DNA of 38,588 nucleotides from Clostridia bacterium (GTDB lineage Bacteria; Bacillota; Clostridia; UBA1381): positions 1 to 38,588 of the forward strand of contig JAFRDB010000059.1 in the NCBI GenBank assembly GCA_017404065.1, written 5' to 3'. Below are positions 15,392 through 24,697 of the stretch, in pieces (the first letter of the stretch is position 1; each line of letters starts with the position of its first letter). A program made the position numbers and the translations under genes. The notes under the pieces were generated by a model. The model was not told where the DNA came from, made no database searches, and worked only from the letters and a program-made list of their open reading frames with translations.

Positions 15392-16399
15392 TCATTCACC
15401 AAAGGGTATACCGAAATGATCGTATGCCGGCTTTGTCACGATCCTGCCGCGCGGTGTTCTTGATATAAAGCCGAGCTGCAGCAGATACGGCTCATATACA
15501 TCCTCGATCGTGTTCGGCTCTTCGCCGATCGTTGCGGCAAGCGTGTCAAGCCCTACCGGTCCGCCGCCGAAGCTCTCTATCATAGCGCGTATCATGCGGC
15601 TGTCTATGCTGTCAAGGCCAAGCTCATCGACCTCCATGCGCTCGAGAGCGCGTGCGGCAATTTCGTATGTGATAACGCCGTTGCCCTTTACCTGGGCAAA
15701 GTCGCGGACACGCTTTAAAAATCGGTTTGCAAGTCTCGGTGTGCCGCGCGATCGGGACGCTATCTCAGCCGCGCCGTCGCTGTCTATTACCACATCCAGA
15801 AGCGATGCGCTGCGCTTTACTATCTCGGTCAGCTCCTCAACGCTATACAGCTCAAGCCGCGCTATGACACCAAAACGGTCTCGCAGCGGTGCGGTGAGCA
15901 GACCCGCACGCGTCGTTGCGCCGATAAGTGTAAACTTTGGCAGGTCTATCCTTATCGACTTTGCCGACGGTCCCTTGCCTATTATGATATCGAGCGCATA
16001 GTCCTCCATTGCCGGGTAGAGTATCTCCTCTACTGTCCTTGACATACGGTGTATCTCGTCTATAAACAGTATATCATGCTCGGATAAATTCGTCAGTATC
16101 GCCGCAAGATCGCCTGCCTTCTCTATCGCCGGTCCGCTCGTTATGCGGATATTAACACCCATCTCATTTGCGATTATGCCGGCAAGCGTTGTCTTTCCCA
16201 GTCCCGGCGGCCCGTAAAGCAGAACATGATCGAGTGCCTCCTTACGCTCGGTCGCCGCCTGTATATATATCTTAAGATTGTCCTTTGCCTTTTCCTGCCC
16301 GATATAGTCCTCAAACCTATGCGGTCTCAATCCATATTCTATATCCGTATCCTCCGAAATAAACCCAGAGGATACAAATCTCTCCTGTTCGTCTAACAT
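15392..16399 (-). CDS. ruvB: Holliday junction branch migration ATPase RuvB
   Basis: 335 aa, normal size. RuvB forms hexamers that drive branch migration at Holliday junctions with RuvA. Seen are [19 protein letters not shown], Walker [10 protein letters not shown] (about 63-71), Walker [11 protein letters not shown], sensor I ATTRAGLL and LRDRFG, and the C-terminal winged helix [19 protein letters not shown]. The first ATG abuts the GGAGG site, so the ATG two codons later, with a six-base spacer, is chosen. The gene follows ruvA by 13 bp. ruvC, often adjacent in other bacteria, is absent here. Confidence 0.97.
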   Translation of the reverse strand: MLDEQERFVSSGFISEDTDIEYGLRPHRFEDYIGQEKAKDNLKIYIQAATERKEALDHVLLYGPPGLGKTTLAGIIANEMGVNIRITSGPAIEKAGDLAAILTNLSEHDILFIDEIHRMSRTVEEILYPAMEDYALDIIIGKGPSAKSIRIDLPKFTLIGATTRAGLLTAPLRDRFGVIARLELYSVEELTEIVKRSASLLDVVIDSDGAAEIASRSRGTPRLANRFLKRVRDFAQVKGNGVITYEIAARALERMEVDELGLDSIDSRMIRAMIESFGGGPVGLDTLAATIGEEPNTIEDVYEPYLLQLGFISRTPRGRIVTKPAYDHFGIPFGE

Positions 16400-16412
16400 T
16401 TCCATCCTCCGA

Positions 16413-17009
16413 TCACATCAATTTTGCCAGAGCCTTCTTTATAAGCTCCTCAGTCGACATTGATGCGTCCAGCTTCATAAGCGCGTTCTTTGCATCGTTT
16501 GCGCTGTAGCCAAGCACAACAAGCGCGCTCAGTGCCTCCGCCCGCGCGTCCATAATGGGCGCATCCGCATCTTCTGTTATAATACCCTCGTCACCGTCTA
16601 TGCCAAGCTCCGCCGGATCGAGCTTATCCTTAAGCTCAAGTATGATCCGCTTTGCCGCCTTCGGTCCCACACCCTGAGCACGGGTGAGTGTTTTTGTATC
16701 TCCCGTAATTATAGCGGTCATTATACTCTGTGCCGATGCCGCCGAAAGCAGCGCAAGTCCAACCTTGGGACCAACGCCGGAGACAGAGATAAGCTGCATA
16801 AACAGCCTCTTTTCCTCCTCAGTCAAAAATCCGTAAAGCTCCATTGCGTCCTCTCTCACATTGAGATAGGTATAGACCGTTACAATGCTTCCCTGCTGCG
16901 GCGCCTTCTCCGGTGACGGTGTAAATATCATATACCCCACACCACCCGCGTCCACAACGATATGATTCGCGCCGCGCGCGGCAAGTGTTCCCTTTATATA
17001 ATAATACAT
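16413..17009 (-). CDS. ruvA: Holliday junction DNA-binding protein RuvA
   Basis: 198 aa. RuvA tetramers bind the four-way junction and load RuvB. Domain I (OB fold) begins [28 protein letters not shown], domain II has two helix-hairpin-helix motifs ([16 protein letters not shown] and [23 protein letters not shown]), and domain III at the C-terminus ([19 protein letters not shown]) contacts RuvB. A start three codons earlier is open, but the family start and spacing to AAGGA favour 17009. The promoter at 17039-17067 lies just upstream, so ruvA is first in the ruvA-ruvB-RNase M5-htrA unit. Confidence 0.96.
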   Translation of the reverse strand: MYYYIKGTLAARGANHIVVDAGGVGYMIFTPSPEKAPQQGSIVTVYTYLNVREDAMELYGFLTEEEKRLFMQLISVSGVGPKVGLALLSAASAQSIMTAIITGDTKTLTRAQGVGPKAAKRIILELKDKLDPAELGIDGDEGIITEDADAPIMDARAEALSALVVLGYSANDAKNALMKLDASMSTEELIKKALAKLM

Positions 17010-17038
17010 TCCTATCATTCCTTTTTTGTGTTTACATC

Positions 17039-17067
17039 ATTATACCATGAAATTAAAAATATATCAA
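17039..17067 (-). promoter_or_regulatory. Promoter of the ruvAB operon
   Basis: On the minus strand TTGATA (17062-17067) and TATAAT (17039-17044) are spaced 17 bp, with TG one base before the -10 (extended -10). The -10 lies about 30 bases before the ruvA start. No LexA-type (SOS box) palindrome is evident around it. Confidence 0.85.
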
Positions 17068-17092
17068 CCATAATATTTGCAAATTACACAAG

Positions 17093-17207
17093 TAAATTTC
17101 AGTTTATCGGGGGTCTGCCGTCCCCCGCTCCCCCTGCTTAGCTATTGGTGCAGCGGGGGTTTTAGGGGGCGGCAGCCCCCTAAGCTACTAATTTAAACTG
17201 AAATTTA
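17093..17207. repeat. 115-bp element with 14-bp terminal inverted repeats
   Basis: TAAATTTCAGTTTA (17093-17106) and its exact reverse complement TAAACTGAAATTTA (17194-17207) bound a G/C-rich core. The core itself is nearly palindromic: GGGGG-T-CTGCCG-T-CCCCC pairs with GGGGGCGGCAGCCCCC, and CCCCCTGC pairs with GCAGCGGGGG around a short loop. The element has no coding capacity, like a MITE. Its end sequence recurs at 222-235. Transcribed, it would be a very stable hairpin upstream of the ruvA promoter. Confidence 0.7.
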
Positions 17208-17214
17208 TATCACT

Positions 17215-17272
17215 AAAACAAATCGCGCTTATCGATCGATTTTTTTACCGATCAATAAGCGCGATTTGTTTT
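17215..17272 (-). terminator. Terminator of the rimP-rbfA operon
   Basis: A perfect 18-bp inverted repeat, AAAACAAATCGCGCTTAT (17215-17232) with its complement at 17255-17272, plus an inner GATCG/CGATC pair, lies two bases behind the rbfA stop. On the minus strand the 3' arm ends in TTTGTTTT, giving the U-rich tail. It closes the operon. Confidence 0.85.
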
Positions 17273-17274
17273 GC

Positions 17275-17607
17275 TTATTTAATATTCTTGAGTAGCTTAT
17301 CTATATGCGAGCCGTGCTCAATGGATTTATCCAGCTCGAATATAAACTCCGGTGTGTATCTGAGGTCAACACGCTTGCCGATCTCGCGGCGAATATAGCC
17401 TGCGGCACTCCTGAGTCCCTCCATGGCTTTTTTCTGCGTTGCCTCATCACCCATGACCGAGATATATGCCTTCGCATATCTGAGGTCATTCGTGACATTT
17501 ACCGTAACAACACTCGTCATCAGCGGAATACGCGAATCCTTCAGACTCCGTATCACGTTGGCAAGCTCTCGCTGTACCTCTCCGTTTATCCTGTCTATCC
17601 TTGCCAT
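17275..17607 (-). CDS. rbfA: Ribosome-binding factor A
   Basis: 110 aa, normal size. RbfA is a KH-type factor that binds the 30S subunit during 16S rRNA maturation and cold adaptation. Seen are RIDRINGEVQRELANVIRSLKD at the start, TSVVTVNVTNDLRYAKAYISVMG in the middle, and the C-terminal IGKRVDLRYTPEFIFELDKSIEHGSHIDKLL. It follows infB by 61 bp with GGAGAG upstream of the ATG, and ends the operon at a strong terminator. In many relatives nrnA or truB would follow; they do not here. Confidence 0.96.
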   Translation of the reverse strand: MARIDRINGEVQRELANVIRSLKDSRIPLMTSVVTVNVTNDLRYAKAYISVMGDEATQKKAMEGLRSAAGYIRREIGKRVDLRYTPEFIFELDKSIEHGSHIDKLLKNIK

Positions 17608-17668
17608 ATTATATCTCTCCTTGAACGGTAAGATCCCTTAAACGCCCATACTCGCTCCGGTGAGATCG

Positions 17669-20134
17669 TTACCGCTCTATCTCCTGCATCTCAAAGCACT
17701 CTATAGTGTCTCCGTCCTTGATATCATTGAAGTTCTCTATGCCGAGACCGCATTCAAACCGCTCGGTAACCTCCTTCGCGTCATCCTTATAACGCTTGAG
17801 CGAACTTACCTTGCCCTCGTGAACGATGATACCGTCACGCACAACGCGCACCTGAGCATTCCTTGTTATCTTACCCTTTGTTACATAACAGCCTGCGATA
17901 AGTCCGATGTTAGGCACTCTGAAGGTCTGACGCACATCCGCATAGCCAAGAACGACTTCCTTGAACTCCGGATCGAGCATACCCTTCATCGCCGCCTCTA
18001 TCTCCTCTATCGCCTGATAAATAACTCTGTAGAGCCGTATATCTACATCTATCTGCTGACTCATAGCCAAAGCACCCGCGTCCGGACGAACATTGAAGCC
18101 GACAATTATCGCGTTCGATGCGTTCGCAAGCATAACATCCGACTCGTTTACCGCGCCTACGCCGCCGTGGATGACCTTGACTCTTACCTCATCATTCGAG
18201 AGCTTTTCAAGGCTCTGCTTAACAGCCTCTACCGAACCCTGGACATCCGCCTTGACGATGATGTCAAGCTCCTTCATGTTGCCCTCATCTATCTGGCTGA
18301 ACAGGTTATCGAGCGATACCTTGGTAACGGCATTAAACTGCGCCTCCTGCGCCTCCTGGCGACGCTCAGCCGCAACATCACGCGCAAGCTTCTCGTCCGT
18401 AACAACTATAAGCTCGTCACCGCCTGCCGGTGCCTCGTTAAGTCCCTGTATCTCTACCGGCGTTGACGGACCGGCCTCCTTAACGCGTCTGCCCTTATCA
18501 TTTGTCATTGCCCTTACGCGGCCTACCGATGTTCCGGCTATGATTATATCGCCCTGTCTGAGCGTACCGTTCTGAACGAGAACTGTTGCGACCGGACCCT
18601 TGCCCTTATCCACACGCGCCTCGATTACAGTACCCTTAGCAGCGCGGTTCGGATTAGCCTTAAGCTCCTTCATATCCGCCACCAGAAGCACCATCTCAAG
18701 CAGACCGTCTATATTCTTCTTGAACTTCGCACTTATCTCAACGCATATAGTATCGCCGCCCCATTCCTCGGGAACAAGCTCGTACTCCATCAGGTTCTGC
18801 TTAACGCGCTCTACATTGGCGTTTTCCTTGTCTATCTTGTTTATTGCGACGATTATTTCAACACCCGCTGCCTTTGCGTGGTTTATCGCCTCTATCGTCT
18901 GAGGCATGATACCGTCATCGGCGGCAACTACAAGTATCGCAACGTCAGTTACCTGCGCACCACGCGCTCTCATGGTGGTGAAAGCCTCATGTCCCGGCGT
19001 ATCAAGGAAGGTTATGTCGCGATCATTGAGCTTAACGCTGTACGCGCCTATGTGCTGCGTGATACCGCCCGCCTCTGTCGATGTAACGCTCGTATGACGT
19101 ATTGCATCAAGCAGAGAAGTCTTACCATGGTCAACATGACCCATAACGACTACTACCGGCGGACGCGGCACAAGCTGCTCCGCTTTGTCCTCATCATCTA
19201 TATCCATAAAGAGACGATCCTCCTTGGAAAGAACGATCTCCTTTTTAACCGTTATGCCAAACTCACCCGCTATAAGCTCTGCCGTATCATAGTCGATAGC
19301 TTGGTTTACTGTCGCTATAACACCCAGAAGCATAAGCTTTTTAACGACCTCTGCCACGCCCTTACCCATTCTCTGAGCAAAATCACCGACTGTTATAGCG
19401 TCTGGCACCTCTATCTCCGTGATCACCTTCGGCTTTGGCATTACCTTCTTATTATTCTGCTCACCCTTACGCAGATTATTCTTTTTCTTATCCGCCGCGC
19501 GGCGGTCATTTTTCTTCTTGCCGCGTCTATTTGATCTGTCATCATCAGCGAACACCTCAAGTCTCTCGCGGTTTTCAAGCTTATCAAGATCTACATTCGA
19601 GGATCTTGTATCTACAGTGCGGCTCTTGCTCTCGCGCTTTACGATAAACTCTTCCGATGCGTCGCTCCTATCCACATTGGAAAGGTCAACGCGAACGCCG
19701 CCCTGCTTCTTAGCCTGGTTGTGATGCTTCTTCTGCTTTTCCTTCTTTGCCTTCTCCTCAGCCTTGCGCTTCGCTCGCGCCTCAGCCTCAGCAGCCTCTC
19801 TCGCAGCCTTCTTAGCCTCGGCCTTTGCCTTTTCCTCAGCCTTCCTTGCCTCCTCGGCAAGACGAGCCTGCTCTGCGGCCTCTTCCTCAGCCTTTTTGCG
19901 CGCTTCCTCCGCCACCTTCATGGCAGCGCTGCGAAGCGCCTCTATCTCGCTTTCCTCTATTTGGTTTTCACTTGTAAGGATATCTACTACCAATGCCGCC
20001 TGATCGTCTGTGATAACGCTCGTAGAGCTCTTTACAACCTCGCCGAGCTCGGCAAGTTTCGCAATAACATCCTTGTTGATAGCCTTGAATTTTTTCGTTA
20101 CCTCTCCAAGCTTAATTGCCGATGTTTCTGCCAT
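17669..20134 (-). CDS. infB: Translation initiation factor IF-2
   Basis: 821 aa. IF-2 is the GTPase that brings fMet-tRNA to the 30S subunit and promotes subunit joining. An N-terminal region of about 230 residues is charged and rich in Ala, Lys and Glu (coiled-coil-like, about 70-140), followed by IF2-N with [23 protein letters not shown]. The G domain holds GHVDHGKT (332-339), DTPGHEAF and NKIDK; domains II to IV follow to the end, with [37 protein letters not shown] split across domain IV's approach. It starts six bases after ylxQ with AAAGGG upstream and lies in the standard nusA-infB operon. Confidence 0.97.
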   Translation of the reverse strand: MAETSAIKLGEVTKKFKAINKDVIAKLAELGEVVKSSTSVITDDQAALVVDILTSENQIEESEIEALRSAAMKVAEEARKKAEEEAAEQARLAEEARKAEEKAKAEAKKAAREAAEAEARAKRKAEEKAKKEKQKKHHNQAKKQGGVRVDLSNVDRSDASEEFIVKRESKSRTVDTRSSNVDLDKLENRERLEVFADDDRSNRRGKKKNDRRAADKKKNNLRKGEQNNKKVMPKPKVITEIEVPDAITVGDFAQRMGKGVAEVVKKLMLLGVIATVNQAIDYDTAELIAGEFGITVKKEIVLSKEDRLFMDIDDEDKAEQLVPRPPVVVVMGHVDHGKTSLLDAIRHTSVTSTEAGGITQHIGAYSVKLNDRDITFLDTPGHEAFTTMRARGAQVTDVAILVVAADDGIMPQTIEAINHAKAAGVEIIVAINKIDKENANVERVKQNLMEYELVPEEWGGDTICVEISAKFKKNIDGLLEMVLLVADMKELKANPNRAAKGTVIEARVDKGKGPVATVLVQNGTLRQGDIIIAGTSVGRVRAMTNDKGRRVKEAGPSTPVEIQGLNEAPAGGDELIVVTDEKLARDVAAERRQEAQEAQFNAVTKVSLDNLFSQIDEGNMKELDIIVKADVQGSVEAVKQSLEKLSNDEVRVKVIHGGVGAVNESDVMLANASNAIIVGFNVRPDAGALAMSQQIDVDIRLYRVIYQAIEEIEAAMKGMLDPEFKEVVLGYADVRQTFRVPNIGLIAGCYVTKGKITRNAQVRVVRDGIIVHEGKVSSLKRYKDDAKEVTERFECGLGIENFNDIKDGDTIECFEMQEIER

Positions 20135-20140
20135 ACAACA

Positions 20141-20446
20141 TCACCCTTTCTCTCTTATATCTGAGATCGCCTTAGCGAAATTGTCGTCATTTACCGAAAC
20201 CACCGCTCTCTCGCCCCCGCCTGTTGCATGGCCGAGAGCCGCCATATCGGCAGTCTCTATCAGTTTTATATTATAATAATTGCATGAGTTCGTTACGGAT
20301 TTTTTTGTGTTTTCCGAGGCATCACACGCAAGTATTACGAGCCGCGCTTTTCGCGAGCGTATCATCTTGTCACATACAAATGCGCCCGTTGAGACCTTCC
20401 CTGCACGCTTTGCAAGTCCTAACATTCCGAAAAACCTGTTATTCAA
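20141..20446 (-). CDS. ylxQ: YlxQ, L7Ae-family ribosomal protein
   Basis: 101 aa with a TTG start. YlxQ is an L7Ae/L30e-like RNA-binding protein that in Firmicutes sits between ylxR and infB; its exact job is not settled. The sequence has MLGLAKRAGKVSTGAFVCDKMIRSRKARLVILACDASENTKKSV, the K-turn-binding fold. The open frame runs 31 codons further upstream through ylxR, but no good start lies there. The TTG at 20446 is six bases after GGAGGG and overlaps the ylxR stop (TTGA), a coupled layout; an ATG seven codons later is the other candidate. Confidence 0.88.
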   Translation of the reverse strand: MNNRFFGMLGLAKRAGKVSTGAFVCDKMIRSRKARLVILACDASENTKKSVTNSCNYYNIKLIETADMAALGHATGGGERAVVSVNDDNFAKAISDIREKG

Positions 20447-20688
20447 ATCATGCCCTCCAAAAGCCTGTACAGCCCCTCGCACGGCTGCGCCTTGAGGTGG
20501 CGAGAGACCGCGCGCTTTTTCTCCGCAAGCCTTATACACGCTTCACTTTTACATATATATACACCGCGCCCAACGGGAACCTTATCCGTATCCGGCACAG
20601 CTATACCGTCTGCCGCCTTGAGTCTGATAAGCTCGCTCTTCGGCTTATGCTCGCGGCACGCAGCGCACATTCTCAGCGGTATATACAT
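20443..20688 (-). CDS. ylxR: YlxR RNA-binding / nucleoid-associated protein
   Basis: 81 aa, family size (DUF448). YlxR proteins are small and basic; they bind RNA or DNA, and in B. subtilis YlxR has been linked to regulation of many genes including metabolism. The signature is seen: IPLRMCAACREHKPKSELIRLK at the start and the GRGVYICKSEACIRLAEKKRAVSRHLK stretch. Two Cys pairs (CAAC and the CKSEAC region) are present. It begins one base after the nusA stop with GAGG about seven bases upstream, and overlaps ylxQ by four bases. The order nusA-ylxR-ylxQ-infB is standard. Confidence 0.94.
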   Translation of the reverse strand: MYIPLRMCAACREHKPKSELIRLKAADGIAVPDTDKVPVGRGVYICKSEACIRLAEKKRAVSRHLKAQPCEGLYRLLEGMI

Positions 20689-20689
20689 C

Positions 20690-21733
20690 TTACGCCTCGG
20701 CCGTTATATCTATTTTCCAGCCGGTAAGCTTTGCGGCAAGACGCACGTTCTGCCCCGACTTGCCTATCGCAAGCGAGAGCTGATACTCCGGCACTACCAC
20801 ATTCGCAGTCTTATCCTGCTCGTTTATACTGCACGAGAGCACCTTCGCGGGCGAGAGCGACGCTGTTATAAATTCCGCCGGATCCTCGCTCCATTTTATA
20901 ATATCTATCTTTTCTGTCTTGAGCTCATCATTTATCGCCTGGACACGCATCCCTCTCGGTCCTATGCAGGCGCCCTGAGCGTCCACATCAGGATCATTTG
21001 AGTATACGGCGATCTTTGTTCTGGATCCGCCCTCGCGAGCTATACCCTTTATTTCAACTATGCCCTCGGCTATCTCAGGCACCTCAGTCTCAAACAGATA
21101 CTTTACAAGCCCCGGATGCGTTCTCGAAAGAATGAGCTGTGTCGATCTTGCGTCTGTCTTTATATCGGTGATATAGAACTTCATCACATCACCGGCTCTG
21201 TACAGCTCCATATCCGGCTGCTCACGGCGCGGCAGAACAGCATCAGTCTTGTCATACTTCTCTACTCGTACAAGCACCTTATCCTCCTGCACAAGCATTA
21301 CCGTTCCCGACACAACGCCAAGCGAGCGCTCTGCGCGGTCGCTGTAGATTATGCCGCGCTCCGCCTCGCGAATACGCTGCGTTACGACCTGTTTTGCGGT
21401 CATTGCGCTCATTCTGCCGAAATCGCGCGGAGTTACCTCTATGTTTACAACATCATCTATGCCGTATTCGCCGGATATCTTCTTAGCATCATCAAGCGAG
21501 ATCTCCTCACGCTCGTCCAATACCTCTTCTACTACACGCTTCTGCGCATACACGTGCGCACCGCCCGTTTCTCGGTCAATGTTAACAAGCACATTCGGCG
21601 CATCGTTTTTCCCCTTATAATAATTCTTCTTATACGCAGCCACAAGCGCAGCTTCAAGAGCCTCTATAATGACATTCTCATCTATGCCGCGTTCCTCGCA
21701 CAGATCCTTTATTGCCGCAAATAAATCATTCAT
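20690..21733 (-). CDS. nusA: Transcription termination/antitermination protein NusA
   Basis: 347 aa, the short Firmicutes form. NusA binds RNA polymerase and nascent RNA and affects pausing, termination and antitermination. The N-terminal RNA polymerase-binding domain (1-125) carries DENVIIEALEAALVAAYKKNY, followed by an S1 domain (about 130-200, with VSGTVMLVQEDKVLVRVEKYDAVLPRREQ-like pattern) and two KH domains (ACIGPRGMRVQAINDELKTEKIDIIKW; LAIGKSGQNVRLAAKLTGWKIDI). The acidic C-terminal repeats of E. coli NusA are absent, as normal in Firmicutes. It lies 21 bp after rimP. Confidence 0.97.
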   Translation of the reverse strand: MNDLFAAIKDLCEERGIDENVIIEALEAALVAAYKKNYYKGKNDAPNVLVNIDRETGGAHVYAQKRVVEEVLDEREEISLDDAKKISGEYGIDDVVNIEVTPRDFGRMSAMTAKQVVTQRIREAERGIIYSDRAERSLGVVSGTVMLVQEDKVLVRVEKYDKTDAVLPRREQPDMELYRAGDVMKFYITDIKTDARSTQLILSRTHPGLVKYLFETEVPEIAEGIVEIKGIAREGGSRTKIAVYSNDPDVDAQGACIGPRGMRVQAINDELKTEKIDIIKWSEDPAEFITASLSPAKVLSCSINEQDKTANVVVPEYQLSLAIGKSGQNVRLAAKLTGWKIDITAEA

Positions 21734-21754
21734 TTTGTATAACTCCCCTAATTT

Positions 21755-22204
21755 TCAGAATACAAATTTTAATCTTATATATGCCGCCTGCTTTACAGGT
21801 ATTTCAACGGTCTCATTACCGGTATCAATGAAAGCGGTCTTATCGTGATAATCCGATAAAACACCGTCCAGCTCTTTAACGCCGTTACGCGCTGCAAAAA
21901 ACTTGACCTCCACCTCGCGTCCGATATAGTACAGAAATTCACGATCCTTTTTCAGCTTTCTGTCAACGCCCGGCGAGGACACATCAAGCGAATATTCTCC
22001 CGGTATTATATCCTCGCTGTCGAGCGCCGGCTCTACAGCTCTTGAAAACCGTTCACAATCATCGATACCAACGCCGCCGCCCTTGTCTATATAGTAGCAA
22101 AGGACTCCTCCGCTATAGCTTACGTCTACGATATAAATACCGAGCTCCTCCGCTATGGCTTCTCCAAGCGCAAGCGCCGTTTCTTCAATCTTATTTCCCG
22201 CCAT
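21755..22204 (-). CDS. rimP: Ribosome maturation factor RimP
   Basis: 149 aa from the ATG with GGGAG five bases upstream. RimP acts in assembly of the 30S subunit near S12. The sequence shows LGIYIVDVSYSGGVLCYYIDKGGGVGIDDCERFSRAVEPALD and the conserved YSLDVSSPGVDRKLKK, then a C-terminal SH3-like barrel (VEVKFF through VEIPVKQAAYIRLK). An open frame extends six codons upstream, but the chosen start fits the family and the ribosome site. It opens the operon; a 10-bp hairpin in its leader lies 17 bases ahead and the promoter about 75 bases ahead. Confidence 0.94.
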   Translation of the reverse strand: MAGNKIEETALALGEAIAEELGIYIVDVSYSGGVLCYYIDKGGGVGIDDCERFSRAVEPALDSEDIIPGEYSLDVSSPGVDRKLKKDREFLYYIGREVEVKFFAARNGVKELDGVLSDYHDKTAFIDTGNETVEIPVKQAAYIRLKFVF

Positions 22205-22220
22205 AACTACTCCCATAAAC

Positions 22221-22247
22221 AAAGAGTGCGAAAAACTCGCACTCTTT
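22221..22247 (-). promoter_or_regulatory. Leader hairpin upstream of rimP
   Basis: AAAGAGTGCG (22221-22230) pairs perfectly with CGCACTCTTT (22238-22247) around a seven-base loop. It lies between the promoter and the rimP ribosome site, about 16 bases before the ATG, and the minus-strand 3' arm ends ACTCTTTG. Similar stems before rimP are, as far as I recall, common in Clostridia. It could be an attenuator or a translational control element; this is inference. Confidence 0.6.
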
Positions 22248-22278
22248 CAAATCACAATGTTATTTAAAAGACACGTAT

Positions 22279-22307
22279 ATAATACCACAACTTTTTTTGA
22301 TTGTCAA
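22279..22307 (-). promoter_or_regulatory. Promoter of the rimP-nusA-infB operon
   Basis: On the minus strand TTGACA (22302-22307) and TATTAT (22279-22284) are spaced 17 bp. The -10 lies about 75 bases before the rimP start, leaving room for the leader hairpin. The rest of the 22223-22431 interval is A/T-rich and holds nothing else I can support; no clear terminator follows the lipase gene. Confidence 0.85.
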
Positions 22308-22431
22308 GCATTATATTGTATATATAGTTATTTTGTATAAGATAATGCCGGTTATATATTGCCAAAACTACATTATTGCCCGTATAAACCACCTTCCGGC
22401 ATATACCCGCGCAATGATTTTAAGGCTTATG

Positions 22432-23874
22432 CTACTCTTGATTTTGTGTTATGGAAACAAGTCTTGTTTCTCCGGCCCAATCCACCGTACAATCAAAAGC
22501 CTCGGAGATCGCTCTTAACGGCACCAGCGTTCTGCCGTTTAATATCTGCGCCGGCACATCAAGCTCTACCGTCCGGTCGTTTACATGCATTTTATTATCA
22601 TTCAAGGTAACAGACACCGTAGTTTCCTCTCTCGTCGCAACTGCTGTTTTTGTTTCATCATTCCAAACCAGCTCTGCGCCCATCGCCTCGAAAATTTTAC
22701 GGATCGGAACCATTGTTCTGTCATCTTCGATAACCGGCGGCTGATCAAATGTCATGATGGTATTATCAAATACAACTCGGACCGCACCCTCCTGCTCGTA
22801 TGTGTTGATATCTGACAACTCACTCAGCCTTTTCTTATACTCGTATGGCGCATGGGTATTCAGATCTACCGTGATCGGAAGACTTATCAGCACATTTGAA
22901 ACAGGTATATCAACATGGTCTTTTTCCGAACCTGATGATTGTTCATACCACAATGTTGTGCCGTATTTTCCCCAGATATTCTTGGATTGCGGCATTTGAG
23001 TTACGATATCCTTACTGTTGCATACATTGAAAATATTAGGATAACGCTCCTGTCTGTCTAAATTTGTCGTAGTATTTGGACAAGCAAAATTGTAATTGTA
23101 AATATCACTTGTCGCGATCCCGTCATCAACCATGCGCTTTGTAAGCAGATTACCGACTGCCGCGCCTCTGCTGTGTCCGGTTATAATGTATACATTGTCA
23201 GTAAGCCCGTATTCAGCTTCGTACTGCTCAATACCATCCTTAACCTTATCCGCTGCAAGCTCAAAGCCTGTGTGATTATTATTTTCGGATAACACATAAT
23301 AAAAATTGCTTCTCCAATCGGAGCTCTTGAGATTCAGCCCTCCATACGAGCCTCTTATTGCTATAACAATAAGATTACGCTTGCCCGATATCGGCTTATA
23401 GCCTATTGTGTACGCGCAGTTGTTTTCTCCGTATTCTTGTGAATTGGGATCATCATAATACTCATTCAGTCTGATGCTGCTAAACCCCATGCTTTCGTAT
23501 GAGCAGAATATATTTGTTTTCTCTGTATCCTCCTGCGTTGATGCGCTTTGTGTGTCTCCGTCAAGGATCGTATCCTCTATGTTATCTGTAACGGCTCTCG
23601 CGTTATTATTGTACGCCGCCCATGATAAACACGACAGCAAGTGCGCTATTTCAGGAGAATATTCGGTTGACGCATATTGTTTCAGATAATCCTCTATAGC
23701 ATATTCCAGATACAAACATTCATCCTCACCGCCCCGATACTGTATATATCCGAAACCCTCTTGTTTTTCAGGGGACGGCAGTATGCCTGCGTTAAAGCCA
23801 TAAACCAAAGCTGCGGATATAACAGCAAACAATAATATAACGACCGGTATTAAAACCCTTCTGACGCTTTTCAT
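22432..23874 (-). CDS. Secreted class 3-type lipase with stalk domain
   Basis: 480 aa. Residues about 6-27 form an uncleaved signal or membrane anchor. Residues about 75-345 form an alpha/beta hydrolase of the lipase 3 type: NLIVIAIRGSYG before the elbow, nucleophile Ser235 in TGHSRGAAVG, and NFACPNTTTN with a following DIVTQMP region that can supply the acid. Residues about 370-480 are a stalk domain (VVFDNTIMTFDQPPVIEDDRTMVPIRKIFEAMGAELVWN, then a second half to VPLRAISEAFDCTVDW). It probably hydrolyses acyl esters at the cell surface; the substrate is unknown. It is the last gene of the kinase/FHA run, 35 bp behind the zinc-ribbon protein. Confidence 0.87.
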   Translation of the reverse strand: MKSVRRVLIPVVILLFAVISAALVYGFNAGILPSPEKQEGFGYIQYRGGEDECLYLEYAIEDYLKQYASTEYSPEIAHLLSCLSWAAYNNNARAVTDNIEDTILDGDTQSASTQEDTEKTNIFCSYESMGFSSIRLNEYYDDPNSQEYGENNCAYTIGYKPISGKRNLIVIAIRGSYGGLNLKSSDWRSNFYYVLSENNNHTGFELAADKVKDGIEQYEAEYGLTDNVYIITGHSRGAAVGNLLTKRMVDDGIATSDIYNYNFACPNTTTNLDRQERYPNIFNVCNSKDIVTQMPQSKNIWGKYGTTLWYEQSSGSEKDHVDIPVSNVLISLPITVDLNTHAPYEYKKRLSELSDINTYEQEGAVRVVFDNTIMTFDQPPVIEDDRTMVPIRKIFEAMGAELVWNDETKTAVATREETTVSVTLNDNKMHVNDRTVELDVPAQILNGRTLVPLRAISEAFDCTVDWAGETRLVSITQNQE

Positions 23875-23909
23875 ATAACACCCTTTATTCTTTATGATCC
23901 TCCATGTAG

Positions 23910-24680
23910 TTAATATCTCTCTATGCTTTTGTATATATCATTTATATAACCATCATATATACTGTGCAGCGCTGCCGGATAAATGAACTCAAACCAGCAC
24001 ATGCTTCCGTTCCTGAACTTGCAGTACTTGTAATATTCTATATCTCCGTTTCGTATGTTAGCCGCATAATAATCGTTTCCGCTGGTCTGATAAGTTATTG
24101 TGCCGGGATGCGCTGATATAAAGCTGCTCATTGACGATGATACCGTTTCGTTTCCTATCGGCATTGCGGCAATTATCTCTCTTGCCGAGCCATCAGGTTC
24201 CTGTACAGCGTAAAGTGTACCGGCAGAGCTGTCATTATATGCAATATAATGCGATGGATAGTTGATGCTGTATCCATACAGTGAACTGCTGAACCTGGTA
24301 TAATCAGGATTTGGTATAACATTGTTTACAGCCGGCCTGTCTTCTACCGCATAAATAACCTCCGGAGTCACCTCCGGTGCGGGCGTCGCCGTTGGTTCCG
24401 GAGTGGGAGTCTCTGTCAGGATCGGCGTAGAAGTAGCCTCAGTCTTACCCCCACCGGAATTTGACACGAGCATCAATGTACATACGATCACCGCTGCCAC
24501 TATAACAAAAACCGATACCATTACTATAGCAATAATGGCTTTGCTGTTGTCATTTTTATTATTTTTCGGATAATTATTATAAAACTCGCCATTTCCACCC
24601 ACGGGACGGATCGTCAGACCGCATCTCGGACAAAAATCCGCACCCTCGCGAATATTGTTGCCGCACCTTGAACACTGCAT
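23910..24680 (-). CDS. Zinc-ribbon single-pass membrane protein
   Basis: 256 aa from the ATG with GGAGG upstream; a GTG seven codons earlier overlaps the ABC gene stop. An N-terminal zinc ribbon (MQCSRCGNNIREGADFCPRCG, Cys 3, 6, 17, 20) is followed by an Asn-rich linker, a membrane helix (about 49-72), a Pro/Thr/Glu-rich stretch (ETPTPEPTATPAPEVTPE) and an outer domain of about 125 residues starting SSSLYGYSINYPSHY. This outer domain resembles PsbP/DcrB-like modules and the repeats in the HtrA protein of this window (by eye only). The function is not known. The zinc ribbon faces the cytosol, like those on the kinase and FHA proteins nearby. Confidence 0.8.
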   Translation of the reverse strand: MQCSRCGNNIREGADFCPRCGLTIRPVGGNGEFYNNYPKNNKNDNSKAIIAIVMVSVFVIVAAVIVCTLMLVSNSGGGKTEATSTPILTETPTPEPTATPAPEVTPEVIYAVEDRPAVNNVIPNPDYTRFSSSLYGYSINYPSHYIAYNDSSAGTLYAVQEPDGSAREIIAAMPIGNETVSSSMSSFISAHPGTITYQTSGNDYYAANIRNGDIEYYKYCKFRNGSMCWFEFIYPAALHSIYDGYINDIYKSIERY

Positions 24681-24697
24681 TTTACAGATACCTCCGA

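Noticed and set aside
15391..15402. TTG or GTG start for the RNase M5-like gene
   Set aside because: They lie in the ruvB stop region, and the ATG at 15390 starts directly at the Toprim strand.
20447..20539. Longer N-terminus for YlxQ
   Set aside because: The extra 31 residues lie inside ylxR; the family is about 100 aa long.
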